This document shows positions 33,839 through 45,800 of a DNA stretch of 64,000 nt, in pieces. The position numbers and the translations under genes are program-made. The notes beneath the pieces are model-generated. The model searched no databases. It saw nothing but the letters and a program-made list of their open reading frames with translations, and was not told the origin of the DNA. Location: contig JAVMKO010000006.1 in assembly GCA_032164245.1 (NCBI GenBank), positions 104,239,310-104,303,309 of the forward strand, written 5' to 3'. Positions within the stretch are counted from its first letter, which is position 1, and every line of letters starts with the position of its first letter. Origin of the DNA: Sternotherus odoratus (lineage: Eukaryota; Chordata; Testudines; Kinosternidae).

Positions 33839-36800
33839 CTGGGGAGAGGAGACGTGAGATGGGGACCCAGGAGTCCTGGCACCCAGCAATCCCCATTGTA
33901 TCCACTCGGTCTCATTCCCCACCAGAGCCAGGGAGAGAACACAGGAGACCTGGCACCATCCCCCCTCCCTCTTCTAACCCACCGGACCCCATTCTCCCCC
34001 CAGAGCAGGGACAGGACCCAGGAGTCCTGGCTCCCAGCTCTAACCACTAGCCGACGCTCTCTCTCTCCCGGGCGCCGTCACTCTGGTACCTGGCGCTGGA
34101 TGAATCCCTCCTTCTGGGTGTATTTCTGCTCCTCGTATTCAATCTGGGCCTGGCTCACCAGACTCACTTTCTGCTGCTGAGTCTGGAACAGAGAAATTCA
34201 CCGTCCCTGACCGGAAATGACACAAACCAGCCCAGAGCATCGACCACCCGGCACTGAGATGCAGCCAGCTCTGGGGAGGGGCTCAGGGGATGTTCACATG
34301 GGGGGATCCCTCGCCCGGTGCCGGGAGGCAGAGGCAGCTCTCGTACCTGGGAGACCCACTGGAAGCTGACGTTCCCTTTGATCATGAACTCCAGCGGCTG
34401 CTGCATTTCCAGGGAGGCGATTCTGCACCGGATCTTCTTACAGGTGGCCACGGAGCAGTCCTGGGGGCGGAAGGATATCGCTGGGTGAGGCAGGGGGAGT
34501 GCAGGGGCTCAGCATGGCCATGAGGGTCTGGGTCTGTCTATAGCGCGAGGCCCTGTCTCTCCCCCAGCCAGCCCCCCACTCACTGTCTGTGTTGGTGCCA
34601 AGGGAGAAGAGCTGCTGGGCCCCGCACTGGCCTGTACTCACCAGCAGGGGGCGCTCGCTCATCTGCTTCACAAAGTCCTTTGAACCGGGCGTTTCCGCCT
34701 CACTGTTGCACTGAGCCAGCTGGGGCTGGGGAGGGAGAGACACACGGTGTTAGTGGGGGTAGGAAGGGGACACGGGACCTTCCACCTCTCGGGGGCACCA
34801 GCACCAATCAGGCCCTAGGACAGGGGACTGGCTGGCTCAGGGGGTGGGGATATGGTGTGATTTCCCCGTTAATAGCCTGTCCCAGCAGGGGGCGCTGTAG
34901 GGCAGAGCAGGCATCACACACAAGGAGAGGGAGAGGCAGCTACCTTGGAGGGGACGACCTCAGAGGCGTCCCACACCCGGACCCCGCTCAGCTCCACGGG
35001 GAACTGGAACGTGACCGAGAGGGGGACGCGTCGCTGCCGCAGGTTCTTGACCTGAAAGAAACAGACTCACCATAGGACACTGCGGGAAAGAGAACCCAGG
35101 AGTTCTGATCCCCAGCCCCCGCTCTGACCCTCAGAGCCCCCTCCCCTGCCAGAGCTGGGGAAAGAACCCAGGAGTCCTGGCTCCCTGCCCACCCCACCCT
35201 TCCTCCTTCCTCTCCCCCTCCATGCTTTAATTCACTAGATCCCATTCAACCGGTTCCACTCCCTCCCTCTTTCCCAGTCTCCCCCTCACACTCTGAGCCG
35301 CCGGCCTCACCTCGTACCCATGTGTCACTGGCACACTTGTCCCTGCCTCCTTGGCGGAGAAGTTGACGTACTTGGTCGACTCCTCGAGGCTGGGGGAGGA
35401 AAAGGATGGAGGGAAGGAGAGAGACGGGAGTGGGATGGATGGGGCTGGAGAGTGGTGGTGGGGTGTCATGTCCAGGAGGGGGCGCTGTGCTGTAGGGAAC
35501 AGGGGGCTCAGCAGGGGGCGCTCTCCCCTCTGCCTCCCAACTGACCTACCTGGTGAGGATGATGAAGATGCCGTACTTGACCGGCAGCTCCGCCCGGTGA
35601 ATCATGCGCTCGGTGGTGGGGCCGCCATTGTCACTGGGGGAGGGGAGGGCAGAGGAGAGAGATGTGAGGAGAAACTACCAATTAATTTTGCAGGGAGACT
35701 GCACCAGTGTCCACTGCTCCGTGCACGGCCCCCTCCCACTGCCCCCCCCCCCCCCGGCCCTGCCCAGCCCCCGCACCTGCTGGCGGTGGCCGTGATCTGC
35801 AGCCTGTCCCCCAGGTCGGCCTCAGGGGAGACGTCGAAGGTGGCGACGAAGACGACCTGGAAAACACAGGGGGTGAGAGTCAGGGCCTGGGGAACTGCCA
35901 GAGACTGCGGGGGCTGGGCAGGCACCGGGGATCAGGGGTCTGTTGTGTGAACTTAGATGGAATCAGTGGGTCCAGGGAGGCAAAGGTGTGAACAGGACCC
36001 TGTCCCTGCCCGTTACTCCAGTTTGGGGTTTGGGATCCAGAGACCTCAGCCGGCTCCGGGCCGTGGCAACACCCCATTAACCCTCCTTCTCTGAGAGACG
36101 CAGAAGAAATCAGCCAAGGCCTTCGCAATGTAATGTGCTCAGTGAGGCTTTGATCCTCCCCTTTGCCCCTGTCACTGGAGTGAGCGTTTTAACCCCCCCC
36201 TTGTCTGAGTGGCTCTGGACGCAGTAACTGGCCGCAGGCGAAGGAGCGGAGGTTCGTGGGGGGCTGGAGCCGGCCTGGGCGCTCTGGGTAAAGTCCAGCC
36301 CCGGTTCCCAGCGCACAAACCAGGCAGAGGCAGACGTGGGGAGAGCAAAGAGCAGCACAGAGAGAAAACGCAGCTTCTGCCGGCTGGCAGCCTCCCTGTG
36401 GGAGAGACCCCGGATCGGCCGCTCCCAGAGCTGCCAAGCGGTGCCAGGCTCAGGCTGGTGCGGGCGCTGGATTTAGGCACCGTCCCGGGTGCAGGCTCAC
36501 AGCAGCGAACACAACACGCAGGCTGGGCCGGCTCAGGCAGACGCTACTTAGACAGGGGGGAGCTGGAAGAGGAGAAATAAGGCGGGAGCGGCACGGAGCC
36601 CATGGGCGGGGGTGGGGAGACAAAGTCTCCCGTCCCAGGTGGGGTCTGGATCTCGTCAGGACACCTCTCAGGATCGGGATGGCGAAGGCCTATTAGTGTC
36701 ACGCTGGGTCCGAGAGACGAGGCGGGGGGCGGGGCAGCCATGACAATGATGCTGGATCCTTCCCTTCTGTCACGTTACTGGAATAATTGGGTACTATATA

Positions 36801-39800
36801 GATCATTGGGGTACCGAATATTATGTGAAGGGGTCATAACAGGTGTCTATGACCAGGTTATGAAGGGCGGATTATGAATATGCCATTGATGTGTGTGTAT
36901 CTTTGTACTTCAAGCTTATGCTGGGTTTCTGGGTGGAATCTCAGGCAAGCTGGTGTTAACTTGAATGGCCTGCCTGATGGCCCATTAAGGGGCCATTAAC
37001 TGCACAATTAACTCTGTCCACACCCGAGGAGCCTCCCCAGGAATGGGACATGCCTGGGCAAAAACTGAATCATTGAGAGTCTGGTGATTGGACCATGTGG
37101 CTGTGGACCTGCAGTTTGCAACCAGACTCTGCATAAGGAGGAGGAGGGTCTTCGCCCGCAGGAGGAAGTCTATAAAGCCTGGAAGAAGGTCCTCCATTTT
37201 TTGTCTTCTACCTTCAGCCTGCAGCCTGTCTTGCTTCCAGCTCTGAATGGACTTTGCTACACAGGTGAACTCTGAACTAAGGTGCTGACCCATCTCTAAA
37301 TGGGATGCTTTCTAAAGACTTTGATTTGAACCTGCAGTTTATTCTACCTTTGCTGCAAGCCTGAACCAAGAGATGTGCCATTACGGCATGTCATTGATTT
37401 CTTTTAACCATTCTTAACCCTCACCTATACCTTTTCCCTTGTATAATAAACCTTTAGATTTTAGATTCTAAAGGATTGGCAACAGCGTGATTTGTGGGAG
37501 GATCTGATTTGTATATTGACCTGGGTCTGGGGCCTGATTCTTTGGAATTAGGGAGAACCGTTTTCTTTATTTGGGGTATTGGTTTTCATAACCACTGATC
37601 CTCAGGACAGGTGGCTGCTGGTGGTGATACAGTAAAACCTCCATTTAACGGACTAATTCGGGCGAGGGGGTGTCCATTAAATCAAAAAGTCCGTTATTTA
37701 ATAATAATTTAAAAATGAGCTGTCGGAGCAGCAGCCCACCCGCCACAGGGTCGGGGCGGCAGCTCCGCAGCCCGCCCGCTGCCGGGACCCGGGCACCGGC
37801 TGCCAGGAGCCATCAGCCAGCCCGCCCGGGCACTGGCTGTTGGGAGCCGGGCGGCAGCCAGCCCGCCAGAAATGGATTTCGGATGCATCAGACTTGCTCA
37901 GAAATTTTGTCCATTGCATCCGAAGTCCGTTAAATCGAGGTCCGTTAAATCGAGGGTTTACTGTACTGGGAATCTGGAGTGTCTTAAGGGGATTGCTTGT
38001 GTGACTTGTGGTTAGCCAGTGGGGTGAAACCAAAGTCTTTTCTGTTTGGCTGGTTTGGTTTGCCTTAGTGTGGAAAAACCCCAGCTTTGGGCTGTAGTTG
38101 CCCCTTTGGAAGCAATCTGTCCTGATCTGACACTCACAGTTGGATCCCACCTGGAACAGCCCCGTCACACCTTCCCTTTCCTTGTCTTTTACTGAGGTAT
38201 GGTCATCTCCATCCCCTCCGAGTCACTTCTTTTAGGGACCCCAAAGATGGGAGGGCACAGCCCCTCCCCTCATTGTTTTCTCCCCACCCCCCCGTGAGGC
38301 CTGATTTCCAGCCCCCCAAGTCTGGCCCTTGGTTTCCAGCCCCGTCAGGGCCTGACCCCAGCCCCAGAGTGACCTCAGGTCTCTGAGTGACTCTCCGGGC
38401 TCCCCCGGGCACTTTCCCCAGCACAGCTCTTGTCACGGGCTGGGATGACTCTCTGCTCCCAGCTGGGCTCACCCCTGGGGAGTCCACAGGCCAGGGCCCC
38501 TCCCTACCTCGGCCCCGCTCCAGAAGATGGGGTGGTTGACGTGGCAGGTGCTGTTCCTCTGAGTCTGCTCCTTGGAGCCCACGGCCGAGCTGCACCTAAC
38601 AGCCATGCCCCTCCTGTTGGACTGAGCACGGGAGACCAGCAGTGAGAAATGGGGTCAACAGCCCCCCCACAACTGCTCCCTGGAGCACAGCGCCCCCTAC
38701 TGAGTCCCTGCCTGCTCCCTGCAGCACAGCACCCCCTGCTGAGCCCTCTGTCTCCTTTCTGCATCAGCTGATCTCTTACGTCCATCCCCTCTGTCCTGCC
38801 CCCCATGTCTGCAGTGCCTGGGGAGATTGGGTGGTACCTGGAGCATCAGGACCCGGCGGTAGGACAGCGCGGCCGGGTAGGAGAACCGCACCGTGGTGCT
38901 GTAGGAATTCTCCCCGCGGTTCTGGATGGAGACGGTGATGTTGAGTTCGGGGGTGACCCCCACCACCAGGGTGCTCAAGCTAAGGGGAGAGAAAGGGGTG
39001 AGCTTCCTATAACGGTGCCCACTCTGAAACCATATGGAAATGTGACATGATCTGGGGCCTGATAGAGTAGTCGGGGCCCCACCAGGGAGTGTGAGGGAGG
39101 AGGCAGAGGGGGTGACTCACCCTGAGAAATTGAAGGAAATTTGTAGTTCATCAGTGCAGACTTTGTCACTGCCGCAGTCCTTCTCAAATGGGAGCTGGGG
39201 AGAGATCCAGGAAGAGGTGGGGGGAGAAAGCAGGGAGCAGGGTGAATTGGAGTGAAACTCAGTCGACATTGTCACTCACCCTACAGTCTCAATTGTTACC
39301 ACCACTACCAGTACAATCTGAACTAACACTGTCACCAGGAACACACCCCCAACACTGTCCTCGCTGCCCCTGCGTTCTCAGCCGCAACAACCACCAGCCC
39401 CAATACCGAGTGTAGCTGCAGCAACCTCTGCCAACACTATGAACCGCACTACCAACTCTGCCGTCACCATCACAGTCAATAAAGGGTTAACCAACACTGC
39501 TCCCAACAAAATAACTGCTACCATCTCAGCCAATACTGAACTGATGCCATTACAATCCCATCAACCACCACTAAAAATGTAGCCTGAAACAACACTGTTA
39601 CCAACAATACAGACACTGCAATCACAACCAATGCTGTCAGCAACACCTCTATAGTCTCAGCCACAACCCCAATCAGTATCAATACAATCTGAACCAACAC
39701 TGTCACAACAACTTGCCCACTCAACCTAAGACTACACTTCCATCAACATTACAGTCTAAACCACAACCACATACCAGTACCGTCCCAACAGTGTAACTTA

Positions 39801-42800
39801 CAACACAGCCACAACATCCTCAACCAACATTGTCACCAACACCACTACAGTCTCCCTACCACCACAAATATATTCTGTAACAACATGAGCATCAACAACA
39901 CAGCCACTACAACCTTGCAACCTTGCCTCACACAGTCACCAAGATCAGTATAGTCCTAACCATAGGCTGACCATATTTCCTTGAGACAAAAACGGGACAT
40001 TGGGATGGCAAAAACGGGACGGGGTTATGCAATATTCTGTATTCATGAAAAAGTAAGATACACCAATTTACAGTACGTGAGTCCCTTTGTTTTGAGTCGT
40101 CCACTTAAATCATGTGTGTCTCAAAGCAGGACTCTGATTGGGGGGGTAGGTACTACAGTGCCTAGTACGACTGAGTCCCCATGTTAGCCAGGGCCGCGAG
40201 GCCCTACTGTAATGTTACTGATAATAATAGAATGAAACAAATGGAGACAAAAATATTAGCGATCGTCTCCTGGATGCTGAAGACCATGGACCTGATGCAG
40301 CAAACACTGATACTTAACTTTATTGTTGTAACACATTGAGGGAGACCAGATGTCCCGATTTTATAGTGGCCATACTGATTTGGGGTCTTTTTCTTATATA
40401 GGCTCCTATTACCCTCCACCTCCTGTCCCGCTTTTTCACACTTGCTCTCTGGTCACCCTAAACGCATCCTCTTGATTTCAGTAGGATTACTCACAGTAGT
40501 AAAATTAAGCATGTACATGCTTGCAGGATGGGGCCCCAAGAGAGGAAGAAAGTTAACAACTGCCCAAGGGGCTACTGTGCTTTATGACAAAGTTAGTCGT
40601 GAATTTCCTTCACCACAGTACAAGTGAATCATTCCGAGACAACGCTTACTGTTTGGATTGCCTGCTAGCCATACATGCCTGATCTTTGAATTCCCTGTCT
40701 CTTTCACTTACCAATGTATCCAGGCTAATAAGATAACAAGCTGATCGCTCACTTCATTCTTTTTCTGATGGAGGGGACTTAAACTAGCACTTCCATTTTA
40801 GTCCTATCTCCTGAATTGACCTTTAAAGACTTCTTGAAATCCAGCTAAAAGTATACAGACAGGTTATGAAAGATACTGCTGAGATTCAATTGCATCTTGG
40901 TTTTAAAATGTAAGGCCCTTTTATTATTAAAAGCTACTTTAAAACATAAAGAAGTGTTGCATTTGTTATTTATATTTGTAAATATCCTGTTTTGGATTAT
41001 TAAGGGTTACTTAAAGAAAAAAAACATATCCTTTGCCAACACAAGGTTAAAAACTAGAAAACATATAGACACTATGGTAAATGAAGAGAATAAAAATAAT
41101 AATAAAATTACATGGGGAACAGTCTTGAGAAAAGAAGACTAAGGGAGGTGTGGGGGGGGGAACTGATAGTCTTTACTGTCCTCTTTATAACAGCCCTTAA
41201 CATATTTGATCAATTGTTCTCTCTGAAGCAGGACAAGTCATCACAGACTTGCACTGCAAAGGGAGATTTAGGTTAGATATTAGGAAAAACTTTCTAACTA
41301 TCAGGGTAGTTAAGCTCTGAAATAGGCTTGCAAGGGAGGCTGTGGAATCTCCACCATTGGAGGGTTTTTAGAACAGGTTGGACAATCCCTGTCTAGGATG
41401 GTCTAGGTCAGCGGTTCTCAAATTAGTTGAGACCGCGACCCCTTTTTCTGATCCGGCGGCGCGGCGCGACCCCCTCCACCGAAAAGCCGCCGAATTACAA
41501 AAAAAAAAACCAAAGCGCACACACACACACACACACAAAGCACGTGCTCCCCCGTCCCCGCCGCGGGCGGGCGAGCTGCCAGGAGCGCCCCAGTCCCTCG
41601 TCCCCGCCGCGGGCGGTCGGGCTGCCAGGAGCGCCCCGGTCCCCCGTCCCCGCCGCGGGCGGGCGGGCTGCCGGGAGCGTCCTGGTCCCCCATCCCCGCC
41701 GTGGGGGGGCTGCCGGCTGCGCGCCGGCCCCAGTCGCCGTGACTTGCGGCGGCAGGAGCTCGCGACCCCCCGGGGAGCGCTCGGCGACCCCCCCAGGGGG
41801 TCGCGACCCCCAGTTTGAGAAACCCTGGTCTAGTTTATTTGGTCCTGCTGTAGCACAGAGGGCTGGACTTGATGACCTCTCAGCTCCCTTCCAGCCCAAC
41901 AGTTCTATGATTCTATGAAATTCCAGTTTGTGGCTTGCTCATGACTGTTACAAATGAGACATGTCTACTAATGAATTATAGCCAAAGAATGGCCTGATCA
42001 AGTGCTCTCTACCTGACCCTAGAGCGGGTCATGCTAGCATGTGTTGTCATAGTCACAAATAAATCCCAAAACAGAGTTAATCATCAGTTCTAAGTACATT
42101 TTAGTTATTCCTTGGACTTGGTTAATGTATCCTTCTACTTGCTTACTATTCTTAAGTACCGAGAACCATAGTACCTGAGTGCTGGGTGACTATTTAATGC
42201 TTATATGGTACATTACATTTTCCAAAAGCTGTAAAAACAATTAACTAATCTTCCGTTCTCTTATATTGTTACATAAGTAGTATTCTCAATGGGGAAACTG
42301 AGGCAAAAAGGTTTAATGATTCTCCCAAGACCACGGAGACAATTATTACTGAGCACGGATAAGAGCTCAGGTCTGAGTGATTCCTGGCTCTCAGATTTGT
42401 GGTCCGTCTACCAAGACAGCAATTTATTCTGTCGCCTCCCCAATGCTTTAGCCCAGGCAAAGGGGCTAATGCAGGCAGAGTGGAACTGGAGTGGATCAAT
42501 TTTTTGGCTGCGATCTCCCAAGCTAAGGACATTCCCTGACTTTGGAATCTCAACCCCAGCTGCCCGGCGGGAACCCCACAAAGTCCTTACCTGGGCCATG
42601 GCCAGCAGACAGCCGCTCATGGCCAGCAAGCCAAAGGCGGGGCACACCCCGTTTGCAGCCATGGCCGGTGGCTCCCTTCCCCGGGGCACGTCTCTGCTTT
42701 GGAGTGACTCCGGCCCCGGCGCGATCCCCAAGCCGGGGCGGGAGGCGCCTGCCTGGGCAGCTGCAGCCACGTCGCCGCAAACTTTATAGCTCGGCTCCAG

Positions 42801-45800
42801 CACTGGGGAGGAGGGGGGGCGGATCAGGCTCTCTCCTGCCCCCGCCTGGGAGCCGGGCTGCGCCCCGCTTCACTGCTCACCTGCCGCTCAGGGGCACTTG
42901 GCTCCTCTCCGGCTCACCAGCCCAGCGCGTCTGCACATATGCCCTGGGGAAGGGGAGCCTCAGACCAGCTCCTGCCCTGAGTTCATGCCGGCTTCCTCCA
43001 CTGGAGCCATCTCCCCCTGCCGGGGCCGCCTTTCCCCTGGGGGAGGAGCAGGCAAAGGTGCTTGTCGACTACCGCTGTCCCGTTTTCATGCCCAGCGCCG
43101 CACCAGATTTTTGCTCATATGAGAAATAAATAAGCCCCGTTCAGTTTTTTACCAAAAACGGGACAAAATTGATATTTATGTTAAAAAGACGGGACGGTCC
43201 AGAAATATGAAAAAAACGGGACTGACCCATTCAAAACGGTACGTATGGTCAGCCTACCTAACCAGCAATGTCAACAAAACCACTATAACCTCATCTCACT
43301 CTGCCATCAAGACCACTACACTGTAATCTAAACCAATGTCACCAACACAACCACTACAACCTCAGCCGAGAACCTCACCACGATCACCACAGTCTGAATC
43401 AACAACCCAACCTCTAAAACCTCTAAGGCTCACCCACACCACAACCTCGCTCATTAACACCAAGCATGGATATAGTATGAACAGGCACTGTAACCAGAAG
43501 CACACCCACTAAAACCTCTGAAGACAGTCACAAACACCATTCATTGCCTGGCCCCGGGAGGTCTTACCGAGCCTGCAGACACCGTCACGGAGTCCTCGCT
43601 CAGGATGGGTCTGAGATTGCCAGCAGCAGCGATGGGCTCCCCCGTCAGGGTGTAGTTGAGACGCAGGGTGATGGGGGTCAGGGTGTCCTCTGGGCAGAGC
43701 TGGGGAGACAGAGAGACATGTCGGGACCCATGAGGAAAGGTGGGATCCAGAGAGAGGTTTGTTCTCTGGGTGATTTGGGAGCAAGGAGCAGACACAGCGG
43801 GAGGGAAGGAGCCGGGACCCCTCACTCACAGGTAACATTATCCGGTACGTCTCACATTTCCTCTCAATGCCGAGCCGCAGCTCCCTGCTCAGGACGGGGC
43901 CGGTGGAGTCGAAGGCGGCTCGGATCTTCGTCCGCCCGGGGTCCAGGGCCAGGCTGTACTGGATGGTGCTGAAGATCCTGTTGCCTATGGGGGAGGGAAA
44001 ATGAGGGGCAGAGAAATTGAGAGAGGGATCATTAATGGGATACAGAACACGGGGCCTTTTCCCAGTAGGGGGCGCTGGCTCCGATCCACCCCCAGGGCAG
44101 GGGACTGGCCGGCTCAGGGGGAAGGGGAGCGGGGGGCGGGGGGAAGTTGGTCTCACCTAGGCTGTCCCTGGTGCTCTTAGTGATGGTGAAGCAGACCTCT
44201 GCCCTGCTGGCCTCCGTGTTGAGCTGCTCCTGCTCCTGACAGTTGAAGGCCGAGGTGGGGATGGTGGGGGGCTGGAAGCTGATGGAGACCCTGACTCTGA
44301 GCACCGGCCGGGACCTGCCATGGGGGGAACAGAACCATCATCCAGACACTCTCAGCAATGGGGCCAGGCCCCCCCACCCCAGATCCTCCCACTCAGGCTG
44401 GATGTGCTCACAGCACCCCAGGGAGATGGGTTATGGACACGCAGCTCTGTTAGAGGAGATGCTGGGGGGCAGAGAAGGGAGCAGCAGAGCTGTCATTGTG
44501 CCATTCTCCAGCAGGGGGCAGCAGTCACATAACCCCACCCCCACCCACCCGCCCCATGCACTGGTGCTGTGTGTGATTGCCAGGTGGAGCAGCGCAATGA
44601 CACAGAGAAACTCACCTCAGCAGCAGGACCTGCCCTTGTGCCCCCACTGCGATGTCTGGGAGTCCGTCCCGCGTCAGGTCTGTCCCACCACTGACGGCCT
44701 GGCCAAAGTACTGCAGCCTGCTGGGAAACAGCGACCCCGCTATGCGCTGTGGGGCAGAGAGAGCAGTAAGGGATGGGGGAGGGACAGCTGTACTATATAA
44801 TGGGCACTAGGGGGCAGCAGAGGCTGAGGGATGGGGAAGGGGCAGCTGTACTGTATAATGGGCACTAGGGGGCAGCAGAGGGTGAGGGGTGGGGAAGGGG
44901 CAGCTGTACTGTATAATGGGCACTAGGGGGCAGCAGAGGCTGAGGGATGGGGGAGGGGCAGCTGTACTATATAATGGGCACTAGGGGGCAGCAGAGGCTG
45001 AGGGATGGGGGGGCAGCTGTACTATATAATGGGCACTAGGGGGCAGCAGAGGCTGAGGGATGGGGAAGGGGCAGCTGTACTGTATAATGGGCACTAGGGG
45101 GCAGCAGAGGGTGAGGGATGGGGAAGGGGCAGCTGTACTGTATAATGGGCACTAGGGGGCAGCAGAGGCTGAGGGATGGGCAAGGGGCCCGTGTATTGAA
45201 GCCACTGTCCCCACTCCTGGAGAACAGGGGGTTCAAAGCAGCCAAATTAGGCTGATTGGGGAAGCAGCCACATTTGTGGCCAATCAGGGCCCAGCTGGCC
45301 CTTATAAGAGGGCTGGGGGCCAGGAGGGGCGAGAGTCTCACTCTAGCCCTGGAGTGGGAAGGAGTTGGCTGCCTGGGAGCATGGTACCTGAAGCAGAGCA
45401 GTGGGGGGAATAGGGCGAGGGAGCCGGGGAGCTCGAGCCTGGTGAACCCCCAGGCTCCAGACCTTGAGGAAGGCCTATGAAAAGGCACTGGGGCTGCAGC
45501 GGGGCAGCCTGAAGATAGGCAAAGGCCGCAGGTCCTAACTCCCCTTGCCAATGATGAGTGGCCGTTACAGACGGCAGTCTGCCCCAGTGAGCGGGGGCTG
45601 GATGATGACTGGCGGTAGCCCCTGAGGCAAGATGGGTTTAGAGGGTTGGGCCCAGAGTGAGGGGGTACAGCTGGGGGGCAGAACCCGGAGGAAAAGGGAC
45701 CGGGGTCCGGAAGGGACATGGGGCCAGCAGCACGCAAGACACCAGCCAGCAGAGGGCGCTCTGATGGCTGGGAAGAGCTAATTCCCAAGACGACCAGCAG

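Larger units (their letters stand above)
39963..43256. mobile_element. hAT-like element, 3.3 kb, 8-bp target duplication, nested insertions
   Basis: Termini are TAGGCTGACCATA and TATGGTCAGCCTA, perfect 13-bp inverted repeats. CCTAACCA flanks both sides (39955-39962 and 43257-43264). AAAACGGGAC motifs are repeated near both ends, as expected for transposase-binding subterminal repeats. No transposase frame was recognised. The interior holds a MITE (40338-40460), a CR1 3' end (41220-41925) with its own MITE, a MIR-like piece and an exon-like segment (42589-42790). It splits the ACC-rich repeat of gene 2 intron 18. Confidence 0.85.

Noticed and set aside
42542..43129. 195-codon plus-strand frame in the hAT-like element
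   Set aside because: It is antisense to the exon-like segment, GC-rich, lacks any transposase motif and shows no domain.
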